Source: Flavobacterium sp. W4I14
Lineage (GTDB): Bacteria > Bacteroidota > Bacteroidia > Sphingobacteriales > Sphingobacteriaceae
DNA: 64,000 nucleotides
Direction: 5' to 3'
Assembly (NCBI GenBank): GCA_030817875.1
Contig: JAUSZU010000001.1
Span: 2,542,001 to 2,606,000 of the forward strand
In this document: one piece after another, positions 35,853 to 44,922 of the stretch
How positions within the stretch are numbered: position 1 is the first letter of the stretch
Layout: every line of letters starts with the position of its first letter
Notes under the pieces: model-generated
What the model saw: only the letters and a program-made list of their open reading frames with translations
Databases searched by the model: none
What the model was told of the DNA's origin: nothing
Program-made: the position numbers and the translations under genes

Positions 35853-35890
35853 CCGATACAAACCTGGTGTATTAGACCAGGTTTGATCGG
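35853..35890 (+). terminator. Hairpin after manganese catalase
   Basis: CCGATACAAACCTGG pairs with CCAGGTTTGATCGG around a 9-nt loop, 17 bases past the stop codon. There is no T-run, so termination may be weak or the hairpin may protect the 3' end. Confidence 0.5.
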
Positions 35891-35923
35891 TGAGGTATTA
35901 AAAATCAATTATATCATATCACC

Positions 35924-36118
35924 ATGAAAGATAACGGCAAAAATAAAGACCACAAAAAACAGGGAGAGGAAAACTGTGCCCTTTCGCTTGAGGAGGAGAT
36001 TATTAAAGCACTTGAGAAAAAAAATGAGCAAATTGAAAGCGGGGAACAACAAGACCATACTGATAACAAAGGCAAGAAGTCAAGCGGATTTGACGAGTGG
36101 TCAGTTTCCTGGCCATAA
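35924..36118 (+). CDS. Small hydrophilic, disordered protein
   Basis: 64 aa, charged (LSLEEEIIKALEKKNEQIES) with a single predicted helix. No family recognised. Located between catalase and cyanophycinase-like genes. Confidence 0.55.
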   Translation: MKDNGKNKDHKKQGEENCALSLEEEIIKALEKKNEQIESGEQQDHTDNKGKKSSGFDEWSVSWP

Positions 36119-36227
36119 TAACCAGCTAATATTAGCAATTCTGCTTACAAAAATAGGTCTGCTTTCCCGCCGATTCAGGAATATATCTTTTTTGCCTCAA
36201 ATATGAAAGCGTTAATTAAAGGTGCAA

Positions 36228-37058
36228 ATGACGAAAAAACAAAACTGTCCCCTTCCTAATGGTAAACTTATGCTCATTGGAGGCGCTGAAAATAAATCAC
36301 CTACCGAACTAACCGATAAATCTGTCCTGTCAGCCTTTATTGAACTGTGTGGCAAATCTCCTGTTATTGAAATTATTACCACAGCGGGCTCGGAAGAAGT
36401 TAATGATACCTACAATGTATATGCGACCTGCTTCAATGAGCTTGGTGCAAGCGCAACCGGCCATATCCATCATGAAAACCGTCCGTTGCATGCTGATCTG
36501 GCCGAACGCATTGATCAGGCAAACGGTATTTTCTTTACCGGTGGCGACCAGCTAAAACTCACCGCGATATATGGAGGAACTGAAATAATGGGGCAGATAA
36601 AAAAGAGGTATATCCATGGCGGACTGGTCGTTGCAGGAACAAGCGCAGGCGCAATGGCGATGTCGACCCCAATGATTTTTGATGGCACGGGCAAGAACGA
36701 AATGGTGGCTGCGGGGGTAAAAGTTACCACTGGATTTGAGTTTCTACGAGATGTTTGTGTGGATACACATTTTGTTCACCGCGGACGTTTTGTAAGGATG
36801 GCCCAGGTGATTGCGACAAACCCAGCCTCGATAGGCATAGGTATAGAAGAGAATACGGCAATCATAGTTACAGAGGCTTTTAATTGCGAGGTAATTGGCA
36901 ACGGGGTTGTTATATTGTTGGATGGCGAAGGAAGCAACGGCTCGAATATCACCTCGTTCGACGATGATCTAAAAATCACCATCCGTGATCTGAAAGTATC
37001 AGTTTTGTCAATGGGCGAAAAGTTTGTTATTCCTTGCAGGAATATCCCTCACCTTTGA
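36228..37058 (+). CDS. Cyanophycinase-like serine peptidase (S51)
   Basis: 276 aa from the ATG at 36228. The nucleophile Ser139 lies in VVAGTSAGAMAM, the nucleophile elbow of S51 peptidases, and FFTGGDQLKL is near 102-111. A conserved VDTHFVHRGR segment holds the His region. Cyanophycinase cleaves cyanophycin (poly-Asp-Arg) into dipeptides. No cyanophycin synthetase is in the window. A GTG six bases earlier is a less likely start. Confidence 0.9.
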   Translation: MTKKQNCPLPNGKLMLIGGAENKSPTELTDKSVLSAFIELCGKSPVIEIITTAGSEEVNDTYNVYATCFNELGASATGHIHHENRPLHADLAERIDQANGIFFTGGDQLKLTAIYGGTEIMGQIKKRYIHGGLVVAGTSAGAMAMSTPMIFDGTGKNEMVAAGVKVTTGFEFLRDVCVDTHFVHRGRFVRMAQVIATNPASIGIGIEENTAIIVTEAFNCEVIGNGVVILLDGEGSNGSNITSFDDDLKITIRDLKVSVLSMGEKFVIPCRNIPHL

Positions 37059-37163
37059 GCTAGCCAGTTTCCGTAAAAAGAAATCTACCCTTCTTGGCTG
37101 CTTTCTTTTAAGCGTCTCTGACTCGTTTTTTATTGTGAGTTATAAACTCGTTTTTATTTGTAG

Positions 37164-37196
37164 GTCCGTAGAGACGCTGTGCTTAACTCTACGGAC
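37164..37196. repeat. GTCCGTAGAG inverted repeat
   Basis: A perfect 10-bp stem (GTCCGTAGAG / CTCTACGGAC) with a 13-nt loop starting ACGC. GTAGAGACGC-type hairpins are a recurrent kind of bacterial intergenic repeat. It lies between the cyanophycinase and ADH genes and may also act as a terminator, though it lacks a strong T-run. Confidence 0.55.
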
Positions 37197-37267
37197 AGAA
37201 AAACTCAAAAACGAAATAAGGAACCAACAGAAAATTATCATTTACTTATATATTAAATTTTAAAATT

Positions 37268-38419
37268 ATGTTAGCAATGAACTACCGCGGACCTTATAGG
37301 GTACGTACCGTTGAGCGGCCAATGCCTGAAATCCTGCATCCCGAGGATGCGATTGTACGGGTTACAAGGACTTGTATCTGTGGGTCGGATCTTCATCTTT
37401 ACCATGGGATGGTACCCGATACACGTGTTGGGTCTACATTCGGCCACGAATTTACCGGAGTTGTGGAGGAAGTTGGCCCGTTAGTAACCAATGTTAAAGT
37501 AGGCGACCATGTACTGGTACCTTTCAATATCGCCTGCGGAAAGTGTAATTTTTGCAAGCAGGGACTTTACGGAAACTGCCATGAATCAAATACAATGGCC
37601 ACCGCTGTGGGCGGCATTTTCGGGTATTCGCACACTGCAGGTGGCTTTGATGGTGGCCAGGCAGAATATGTCCGGGTACCCTATGCAAACGTTGGCCCAA
37701 CGGTCATCCCGCCAGATATGGATCCCGATGATGCCGTGCTATTGACAGATGTGGTACCAACAGGTTACCAGGCAGCCGAAATGGGTGGCATAAAAGAAGG
37801 TGATACGGTGGTTGTGTTCGGCGCAGGCCCAATAGGAATAATGGCTGCCAGGTGCGCCTGGTTTTTTGGTCCTTCCAGGGTGATCATTATCGACCATGTT
37901 GACTACCGCCTTGAATTTGCAAAAAATTACGCGAAGTGCGAAGCCTACAATTTTAAATCTATGGATGATCCTGTAGTTTTCCTAAAAAAAACAACCGACT
38001 GGTATGGGGCAGATGTATGCATTGATTGCGTAGGTTGTGAAGCCGAAGGAAATGCACTTCAAACTTTTACAGGTAAACTGACCCTGATGCAGGCCGGAGC
38101 GGCAACAGCACTTCAATGGGCTATAAACTCGGTAAAAAAGGGTGGAATCGTTTCCGTAGTTGGTGTTTATGGCCCACCGTTTAATTATGTTCCAATTGGC
38201 AACATACTCAACAAAGGTATCACACTGCGGGCAAACCAGGCATCGGTTAAAAGACTGCTACCACGCCTGATCGATCATGTTCAATCTGGCAGGCTTAATC
38301 CAAAGGGGCTTATCACCCATAGGGTTCCACTGGAAGAAATTTCGGAAGCTTACCGGATCTTTTCATCCAAACTGGATGAATGCATAAAAACTGTACTTAT
38401 CCCATCAACTAAATCTTAA
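37268..38419 (+). CDS. Zinc-dependent alcohol dehydrogenase (formaldehyde-dehydrogenase-like)
   Basis: 383 aa. Catalytic zinc ligands sit in CICGSDLHLYHG and GHEFTGVVEE. The structural zinc loop IACGKCNFCKQGLYGNC has all four Cys. The Rossmann motif is FGAGPIGIMAA. Length and the long insertion before the C-terminus are those of glutathione-independent formaldehyde-dehydrogenase-like enzymes. The true substrate is unknown. Five bases separate it from the next gene. Confidence 0.9.
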   Translation: MLAMNYRGPYRVRTVERPMPEILHPEDAIVRVTRTCICGSDLHLYHGMVPDTRVGSTFGHEFTGVVEEVGPLVTNVKVGDHVLVPFNIACGKCNFCKQGLYGNCHESNTMATAVGGIFGYSHTAGGFDGGQAEYVRVPYANVGPTVIPPDMDPDDAVLLTDVVPTGYQAAEMGGIKEGDTVVVFGAGPIGIMAARCAWFFGPSRVIIIDHVDYRLEFAKNYAKCEAYNFKSMDDPVVFLKKTTDWYGADVCIDCVGCEAEGNALQTFTGKLTLMQAGAATALQWAINSVKKGGIVSVVGVYGPPFNYVPIGNILNKGITLRANQASVKRLLPRLIDHVQSGRLNPKGLITHRVPLEEISEAYRIFSSKLDECIKTVLIPSTKS

Positions 38420-38423
38420 TGTT

Positions 38424-38906
38424 ATGAACAACCAAAATCAAGACTTCAAAAATATTCCCGGATGGGGTATGGATATTGATCCAGACAATGAGCCCACCTA
38501 TCCCATTAAAAATTATACGGGAGACGACCACAAACGGAGCAATTATGAAAAAGCCGAACAACAGCCTATAAATATTGAACTTCTTAAGTCTAATGAGCGG
38601 CCACGTCCCAGTGTGGTATTCGGAACCTCCGCACCTCCTTCAGGGCTCAGCGGTGCAATACGCAGATATGCTTTTAAGCACAGCGAGGACAGATACCGTC
38701 ACTGGATCCCGCTAATCCTGGCAGACAGGATAAATGCCTGGGAAGGCATCATTGATGACTTTAAAAAAGGTAGCTTTCCGGATATTGTAAAAGAAAGGGG
38801 CTGGAAATCAGAATTCAGGTATAATCCTGTCAATATGATAGGCAAGGCGGCAATTACCCTCGCCGTAGGTGGTCTGGTGATCAAGTATCTTTGCAAAAGA
38901 AAATAA
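38424..38906 (+). CDS. Small protein with one C-terminal membrane segment
   Basis: 160 aa. The first 60 residues are polar and apparently disordered (GWGMDIDPDNEPTYPIKNY), the middle is helical and basic (RYAFKHSEDRYRHWIPLILA), and the C-terminus has one hydrophobic segment (IGKAAITLAVGGLVIKYLCK). Not recognised. Cotranscribed with the ADH gene. Confidence 0.65.
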   Translation: MNNQNQDFKNIPGWGMDIDPDNEPTYPIKNYTGDDHKRSNYEKAEQQPINIELLKSNERPRPSVVFGTSAPPSGLSGAIRRYAFKHSEDRYRHWIPLILADRINAWEGIIDDFKKGSFPDIVKERGWKSEFRYNPVNMIGKAAITLAVGGLVIKYLCKRK

Positions 38907-38915
38907 TAAAAAAGA

Positions 38916-38952
38916 ACCTGCCTTGGGTATCTTTTTTAGTCCCAAGGCAGGT
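38916..38952. terminator. Bidirectional terminator between convergent genes
   Basis: ACCTGCCTTGGG pairs with CCCAAGGCAGGT (12-bp perfect stem). The flanks hold T-runs on the minus strand (after the stem, from AAAAAAG at 38908-38914). It lies between a gene ending at 38906 (+) and one ending at 39019 (-). Confidence 0.85.
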
Positions 38953-39018
38953 CCAATTTCTTCACATTTATATTCCTTATGCTATAATTTGGTCGATTGC
39001 GATAAAGGCATTTAAAAT

Positions 39019-39243
39019 TTACTGCCCATCACGCGGACCCGGATAAGCCCCAGGGTCAGTACCGCGCTGTTCTTCCTTATCTACGTCTTTATCCGAACGG
39101 TTATTTCTCAATTCAGTAATTGCATCATCCTCTCCCGCCCCTTTGATTATATCTTCTGCGGGTGGCCTCACCGGTGTGAGTGAGCCGTTTTCGGATGCTT
39201 CTTTTAGATGATCATCTTTACGCTTTTCCATAATTTTATTCAT
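39019..39243 (-). CDS. Small hydrophilic, disordered protein
   Basis: 74 aa, charged (EKRKDDHLKEASENGSL, DKDVDKEEQRG), without hydrophobic core. No family recognised. One of the disordered set, next to three others on the minus strand. Confidence 0.55.
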   Translation of the reverse strand: MNKIMEKRKDDHLKEASENGSLTPVRPPAEDIIKGAGEDDAITELRNNRSDKDVDKEEQRGTDPGAYPGPRDGQ

Positions 39244-39293
39244 TTCTACATCGCTGTGGGCATAATCAATACTAGCTTGCGGCCAAATATTTT

Positions 39294-39506
39294 TTAATCC
39301 GGAGGGGTGCCCATCACCGTACTGTCCTTGGTGGTTCCTTTCCTGCTTTTTGCAGTACCATCACCTCCAAAGGAATCGAGTCTGCTGCTATCCTGAAGAC
39401 TAGAATCAGCACTTGTTGACTTGCTGTCGTTTTCTGTTCGATCAGCGTGGCAGCCCATACCGGCCATCACTGCAGCTGTTGCTATAGCAAAAATATATTT
39501 TCTCAT
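39294..39506 (-). CDS. Small Ser/Asp-rich lipoprotein
   Basis: 70 aa. Signal peptide ending AGMGCHA (lipobox cysteine at residue 19), then a polar Ser/Asp/Thr/Gly tail (DSKSTSADSSLQDSSRLDS). Not recognised. A DST tripeptide near the C-terminus fits the Bacteroidota O-glycosylation sequon. Confidence 0.6.
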   Translation of the reverse strand: MRKYIFAIATAAVMAGMGCHADRTENDSKSTSADSSLQDSSRLDSFGGDGTAKSRKGTTKDSTVMGTPPD

Positions 39507-39582
39507 AAATTATTAATTAAGACAACAATGAATCTCCTGATACCTCACGATTCAATTTTGAGCCGAAAGTACATAACCCATA

Positions 39583-39620
39583 ATAACCTCAGCAAGCAGA
39601 ATTCTGCTTGCTGAGGTTAT
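39583..39620. terminator. 38-bp perfect palindrome
   Basis: ATAACCTCAGCAAGCAGAAT and its exact complement meet without a loop. It lies downstream of the gene ending at 39665 (minus strand). Probably a transcription terminator or protein-binding site; no T-run follows. Confidence 0.6.
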
Positions 39621-39664
39621 GTTATCGGTCTGAAATATCGGTTTTGATTACCATTCTGATCCGG

Positions 39665-39931
39665 TTAACCAAGCCCTGGATTTCCCGTGCTTTCATCGAT
39701 GTCAAGCGCACTGGGGTCAGGCTGTTCATTCTCGGATGATCCGTCTGTGCCCTCAATATCTTCTGTGTCTCCCGATGACTGGTCTGGGGACTGTTCGTTG
39801 CCTGAATCTCCCCCAAGGGTATTGTTTTCCTGGGTTTCTTCATTGCCAATATCCTGTCCGGAATTTTGGTCTGTACCACTGTCTTGTCCGATTTCTGTCT
39901 CTTGCGGTGTAGATTGATCTTCCTGTTCCAT
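39665..39931 (-). CDS. Very acidic, disordered protein
   Basis: 88 aa rich in Glu, Gln, Asp, Gly, Ser, Asn and Thr (for example NEETQENNTLGGDSGNEQ) with no hydrophobic segment. No family recognised. Its internal repeats GQD/NEQ and DSG recur throughout. Confidence 0.55.
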   Translation of the reverse strand: MEQEDQSTPQETEIGQDSGTDQNSGQDIGNEETQENNTLGGDSGNEQSPDQSSGDTEDIEGTDGSSENEQPDPSALDIDESTGNPGLG

Positions 39932-40023
39932 TTTTTTGTGATTTAAGTTTAAAATATACCAATGTTTAGTGAAGGGTAGAACAACAGCCCGGTACGGTCT
40001 ACCTGATTGGCAACACAGCTATA

Positions 40024-40260
40024 CTATTGCTGTCTTTGCTGTTGAGTACCTGTACTTCCATTTTGAGTAGTGGAATCGGTGCTGGTACTCGTACTCGTGC
40101 TGTCACGGCTTGTGCTGTCCTGCATAGGGTCTGTACCACTCATTGAGCTCATTGAAGTATCACTGGAAGTTGAATCGCTGCTTGATGAGCGATTTTCGGA
40201 GTTACAGGCCATTACTATTGAAGTTAATGCGGCTGCTAATAATAAAATCTGCTTTTTCAT
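40024..40260 (-). CDS. Ser/Thr-rich lipoprotein
   Basis: 78 aa. Signal peptide with the lipobox ending VMACNS, then a Ser/Thr/Asp chain (SSMSGTDPMQDSTSRDST) and a final Gln-rich end. Four DST motifs occur, each fitting the Bacteroidota O-glycosylation sequon D(S/T)(A/I/L/V/M/T). No enzyme domain. Probably a glycosylated surface or periplasmic lipoprotein. Confidence 0.65.
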   Translation of the reverse strand: MKKQILLLAAALTSIVMACNSENRSSSSDSTSSDTSMSSMSGTDPMQDSTSRDSTSTSTSTDSTTQNGSTGTQQQRQQ

Positions 40261-40872
40261 ATCTGATAAATTGTTATAGTAAAATCCTTTACCTGATCAA
40301 AAAGTTTTGTTTTCAGCTGCAAAGCTTATAAAACGGGTGTTAACCACAGGCTTGGTGAAGTATTTATCCTATTATTTCCCGTAAAAAACATCCGGTATAT
40401 TATTGCTACCATTGAAAAATTTTAAAAGAAAGATTAAAATTGGCGTACCTGGAGCTTGTCCAGTTTGGGAGACGGAAAATGATTAAGTAGCCAAAACCGG
40501 ATTTACTCGCGAAGATTATCTTTCTCACAAATAGTGGGTTAGCAGCAAAAAAAAGACAGACCCATTCAATGTCTTTGCCTCCTAAAGGGTCGACAAGGTT
40601 CGGATAAGCAATAAATTTATTGCTGTTTTAAATAGAATCGCAGAATACACACTAGAATGACAGCGTATGATGAGCTCGGTAGGTTGATGAAATTACGAAA
40701 AGAAAGAGAAAAGTTAATTCTAAAAGTAGTAGACAAAAAGAAGAAAACCAGAGCGAAACGAATCAAGGAAAGTGATACTTAAGAAATGGGTTATCAACAT
40801 TCGGATAATTACCTATCTAGTGAACTGTAATAGCCACTACTTTCTTAAAATTTAATAATTGCTTTTATTTAG
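40261..40872. other. Intergenic region with hairpin repeat, copy 2, and small ORF
   Basis: About 610 bases. A degenerate copy of the dispersed hairpin repeat lies near 40525-40610 (AGCAAAAAAAAGACAGACC and CTTTGCCTCCTAAAGGGTCG). A 41-codon plus-strand frame at 40657-40782 encodes a very basic peptide (KKKKTRAKRIKES) preceded by no clear promoter. Nothing else was recognised. Confidence 0.4.
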
Positions 40873-41850
40873 TTACAATGACAAGCTATAGCGAGACAAG
40901 ACAGGCAATACATGGTCTCCAAAATCCCTGACAAATTGCTCCTGTTCGCGGTTTACATTGTGCAGGATAATCCGCTCAAAGCCCAGGGCCATATCTTCCT
41001 TCAGCCAATCCACATGCTGATCAGTATCTGCGGAAATCCGTACCATCCGTCTTAGGTCCTCTGGTTTAACAAATTCCGAAGCGGCATCAAAATGGGCGGT
41101 TGAGGGGAGTTCTCCCAACACCGAGCCTTGAAATATATTGGTCCGCCACTGGTCATAGGCGCCGTCCAACGCGACTTTATCTGTCCGGGCGTAAGAAAGC
41201 TGGACTTTCAGATGGACAGGTTTGCCCGCGCCACCATTATTTCTGAATGCACTGACCACCTGCTTCAGTTCATCAAAAGGCCGGTGAACAGTGATCAGGC
41301 CATCTGCCCAGGCCCCAGCCCATTCTGCAGTCTCTTTACTGACAGCAGCACAAAACAAACGCGGAAATTGCTTGGGCAATGTATACAACTTGGCATTATT
41401 TACCTGTATAAGCCCCTTGTGGTTCACCGTTTCCCCTGCAAACAACTGCCGGATTATATCCGCACATTCTTTTAACCGCTGATTGCGCTCCTGCTTATCA
41501 GGCCATTTTTCTCCTGTAATCTGCTCATTGAGTGCCTCACCACTTCCAAGGGCAACATCAAACCGACCGGGAAACATTTCGCTAAGAGTGGCGATTGCCT
41601 GGGCCACGATTGCAGGGTGATAACGCTGTCCAGGTGCGCAAACCATGCTAAAAGGAATGGAACTAGCCTGCATGGCTGCGCCTAGCCAAGCAAAAGAAAA
41701 ACCGCTATGGCCCTGCCGTTTACTCCAGGGATGAAAATGATCGGACGAAGCGACGGCATCAAAGCCGGTTTGTCCGGCAAGAACGGCGAGCCGGATCAGC
41801 TCGCTCGGAGCGAACTGTTCGTGTGAAGCATGATAGGCAAATTGTGTCAT
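40873..41850 (-). CDS. LLM-class oxidoreductase, TIGR03885-like
   Basis: 325 aa luciferase-like (beta/alpha)8 flavoenzyme. It has FDAVASSDHFHPWSKRQGHS (35-54), FSFAWLGAAMQASS, FDVALGSGEALNE and GFERIILHN, the pattern of non-F420 members of this family. It starts 16 bases after the stop of the thiamine-diphosphate enzyme gene, so the two belong to one operon. Confidence 0.88.
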   Translation of the reverse strand: MTQFAYHASHEQFAPSELIRLAVLAGQTGFDAVASSDHFHPWSKRQGHSGFSFAWLGAAMQASSIPFSMVCAPGQRYHPAIVAQAIATLSEMFPGRFDVALGSGEALNEQITGEKWPDKQERNQRLKECADIIRQLFAGETVNHKGLIQVNNAKLYTLPKQFPRLFCAAVSKETAEWAGAWADGLITVHRPFDELKQVVSAFRNNGGAGKPVHLKVQLSYARTDKVALDGAYDQWRTNIFQGSVLGELPSTAHFDAASEFVKPEDLRRMVRISADTDQHVDWLKEDMALGFERIILHNVNREQEQFVRDFGDHVLPVLSRYSLSL

Positions 41851-41865
41851 GGTATTCTCTTGATT

Positions 41866-43642
41866 TTATAGGCTGCTACCGCCTTGCATGGCCTGTTTAA
41901 TCACCTGGCGGATGACCGATGAAGATTCTGAATCTCCTTTCATCATCGCCTTGCTGAATTTACTGAGCATGGTCATATCCACATGTGGGGGAATGATCGG
42001 AACATTCGGATCACACACCACATCCAGTACTGCCGGACGGTCACTGTTTAACACTTCGTTCAATGCAACATCGATCTGTTCAGGCTGGTCAATTCGAACC
42101 CCTTTTAGTCCGACAAGCTCTGCAAACGCAGCATAGTTTACATCCGGTATATCCTGCGACGCTTCAAATTTTGGCTCACCGGCTAACATGCGCTGTTCCC
42201 AGGTGACCATATTCAGGTCCCGGTTATTCAGTACTATAATCAGCAGCCCTGGTGTCGACCACTGTTTCCAGTATTTGGAGATTGTGATCAGTTCATTCAT
42301 ACCCAGCATCTGCATGGCGCCATCTCCGGTTATCGCTATCGGCATCCGGTCCGGATAGGCAAACTTTGCAGCGATGGCGTAAGGAATAGCAGGACACATC
42401 GTTGCCAGGTTTCCCGAAAGTGAGGCCATCATGCCAGACCTGATCTTGACATTGCGCGCGTACCAAAACGCCGAGGTACCAGAATCGCGCTGTCAGGATG
42501 CAATTACCTGGAAGCAAAGGCGAAAGCCGCTGTAAGACCAGTTGCGGATTGATGGGATCAGCTGCCAGATTTGCCCTGTCTTCGACGGTCTGCCACCATT
42601 CTTTCACGCGCTGCTCAATCTTTTCTCTCCAACCCCGATCCTGTTTGTACTTTAAAAGTGGAATTAACGCCCTAAGCGTATCCCTGCTATCTCCGAGCAG
42701 GTTCACTTCCATCGGATAGCGAATACTCAGCATTTTACCATCGATATCGATTTGTACTCCTCTTGCCTTACCAGGTTCGGGCAGGTATTCTGTATATGGA
42801 AAGCTGCTGCCGATCATCAATAGCGTATCGCAGCCTTCCATCAGTTCCCAGCTGGCTTTTGTTCCAAGCATACCGATAGACCCGGTCACATATGACAAGT
42901 CATCAGGCAATGCCGCTTTTCCCAGTAAGGCCTTTGCTACTCCAGCTCCCAACAGTTCTGCCACTTCCTTGATTTCTGCTTCAGCGCCAAAAGTGCCCGC
43001 ACCGATCAGTATCGCCACCTTTTCGCCGCTGTTGAGGACATCAGCCGCTTCGGCGAGTTCACTTTGAGCAGGGATTACATGGTTTTTACTGTGCCCCGCT
43101 CCGGTTACTACGTTACCATGCATCCGCTGGGGCTGCTCCACTGCCTTTTCTTCCTGTATATCATTGGGAATAATCACGGCAGTAACTGTACGTTCTGCCT
43201 TTGCGATCCGGAATGCACGGTCGATTACCTGCCTGGCCTGAGCAGGATCAGCGATCATCTGTACATACTCAGAAGCAACATCTTTAAAAAGGCTCAACAG
43301 ATCCACTTCCTGTTGGTAACTGCTACCCAAAGAAGTGCCTTTTTGCTGTCCGATGATCGCCACAACAGGCTGATGGTCAAGCTTCGCATCATACAGGCCG
43401 TTGAGCAGGTGTATGGCCCCGGGCCCCGAGGTTGCCATGCATACGCCCACTTGACCAGTAAACTTGGCGTGTCCACAGGCCATAAACGCTGCCATCTCCT
43501 CATGGCGGGTCTGTATAAAACGAATCGACTGGTTTCTGTTCATCGCACCCAGCAGTCCATTGATACCATCCCCTGGATAGCCAAATATTTTCTCAATTTC
43601 CCAGTCACCCAGGCGCTTTAGTATAAAATCACTTACTTTCAT
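41866..43642 (-). pseudogene. Frameshifted thiamine-diphosphate enzyme (pyruvate-oxidase-like)
   Basis: Two overlapping frames form one gene of about 591 codons. The first (from 43642) carries the N-terminal ThDP domain with RHEEMAAFMA (residues about 46-55) and the middle domain. The second carries the C-terminal domain with GDGAMQM and NNRDLNMV for Mg-ThDP. The frames join at about 42487: one extra base changes the expected TADSGTSAFWYARN into TARFWYLG. Sequencing error or recent inactivation cannot be separated. Members are PoxB-like oxidases or dehydrogenases acting on pyruvate. The gene pairs with an LLM oxidoreductase. Confidence 0.85.
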
Positions 43643-44081
43643 CAGTTAATGCCATTAAAAGGTTTTTCAAAAGTGTCGCTAAACTATTAACAGCTGCAAT
43701 TGCATTTGGGTTTGCATTAAAACAACATCAAAGAAATGTGAATAGCCGGAAGAAATGATATACAATAGAGAACGACATAAGTCGGATTTCAGCGAGGAAA
43801 AAACAGTTATCATTTTTAAGATATGGTGTTCACCTGAGACCAAACTTTTCTTGCTCGGTGGATATGGAGCGGTTTGGCGGTAAAGCAATCAAGAACAATT
43901 GCAATGTTCACTACCTAATTCAAAGCCGGGATATTTCATTTTTAACTATCAGGGCGACCTAACTTACTGGTATTCAATTTCACTCAGGTCAGAAGTTGCA
44001 GTATGCTAGCAGAATTCTCAACAATAAATTCATGAAACCTTTTCCATCCGGGAAGGGTTAAAGATAGAGAATCACTGCATT
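43643..44081. other. Intergenic region without recognised feature
   Basis: About 440 AT-rich bases. The frames are short and without protein-like composition, and no hairpin or repeat was found. Confidence 0.35.
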
Positions 44082-44279
44082 ATGAAAACATCAGACAAAA
44101 AAGAAGAGCCGACCGAAGATAACCGCGTACTCCGCGGTAATCAGGAAGAAACAGTCAGGGGATCGGGCTACACCTATACCGAGAAAGAGAAACGCACCGA
44201 CAAGAGCGTTCCCAGGAGCGAAGTTAAAGAGGAGCAAATCGTTCAACTACCAGACCTTGGTCAGCAAAACCGCCCGTAA
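44082..44279 (+). CDS. Small hydrophilic, disordered protein
   Basis: 65 aa, highly charged (GYTYTEKEKRTDKSVPRSE), no hydrophobic segment. Overlap is nil with the next gene: its TAA is one base before the ATG at 44281, so the two are cotranscribed. Confidence 0.6.
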   Translation: MKTSDKKEEPTEDNRVLRGNQEETVRGSGYTYTEKEKRTDKSVPRSEVKEEQIVQLPDLGQQNRP

Positions 44280-44280
44280 A

Positions 44281-44625
44281 ATGATCAGAAAACTTCTTCT
44301 CTCACAGGGTATATTCTACCTGCTCACAGGAATCTGGCCTGTAATTCATATAGATAGCTTCATGTGGGTTACCGGCCCCAAGACAGATATCTGGCTGGTA
44401 AAAATGGTCGGCCTACTGAGCACTGCCATTTCTTTGTCGATACTCTGGCAGTTAACACAGAAGCACCGATCAATTTTGCTCAGTGTTGGTACCGCCATTA
44501 GCTTCTTTGTCGTTGACGTTTATTACGTCCAGGCTGGCACAATCTCAAATATTTACCTGGCTGATGCGGTGATTCAGCTAATTTTCATAAGTGTGGCTCT
44601 TTTTGCTTCAAGCCGGGAATCTTAA
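44281..44625 (+). CDS. Small four-helix membrane protein
   Basis: 114 aa with about four hydrophobic helices (LLLSQGIFYLLTGIWPVI, WLVKMVGLLSTAISLSILWQL, ILLSVGTAISFFVVDVYYV, ADAVIQLIFISVALFASS). Not recognised. Cotranscribed with the preceding disordered protein. Confidence 0.65.
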   Translation: MIRKLLLSQGIFYLLTGIWPVIHIDSFMWVTGPKTDIWLVKMVGLLSTAISLSILWQLTQKHRSILLSVGTAISFFVVDVYYVQAGTISNIYLADAVIQLIFISVALFASSRES

Positions 44626-44716
44626 ACCATCACATATGAGCATCTCAATATATGCAGCTTGCCCCAGATACACTGCAAAAGAAAAACAGGTATATTTCAA
44701 GAATTCGCAGCTATTC

Positions 44717-44872
44717 TCATAACATCTCAATTGGAATAAATGTAATACCACCATTAACCGCTATCCATCCATAGCTTAAGCTCCAGACAATCCCGGTTAT
44801 TACTGTAATCCCGCTGGCATAGGTACCTGCATGTTTGAACACAACCAGTTGGCCACCCCAAGCGAACAGCAT
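44717..44872 (-). CDS. Possible 51-residue membrane peptide
   Basis: A short frame with a hydrophobic content (YASGITVITGIVWSLSYGWI) and ATG start, downstream of the GH13 lipoprotein on the same strand. Looks like a small membrane protein or the end of a decayed one. Weak evidence. Confidence 0.3.
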   Translation of the reverse strand: MLFAWGGQLVVFKHAGTYASGITVITGIVWSLSYGWIAVNGGITFIPIEML

Positions 44873-44922
44873 GTCTAATCAATACTACTGTAATTTGTTC
44901 CGCCCTCATATGATAAAACCAG

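Noticed and set aside
36222-36227. GTG start for the cyanophycinase-like gene
   Set aside because: The ATG six bases later is a better start.
43294-43621. Frames antisense or out of phase in the ThDP gene
   Set aside because: Shadows of a real, frameshifted gene.
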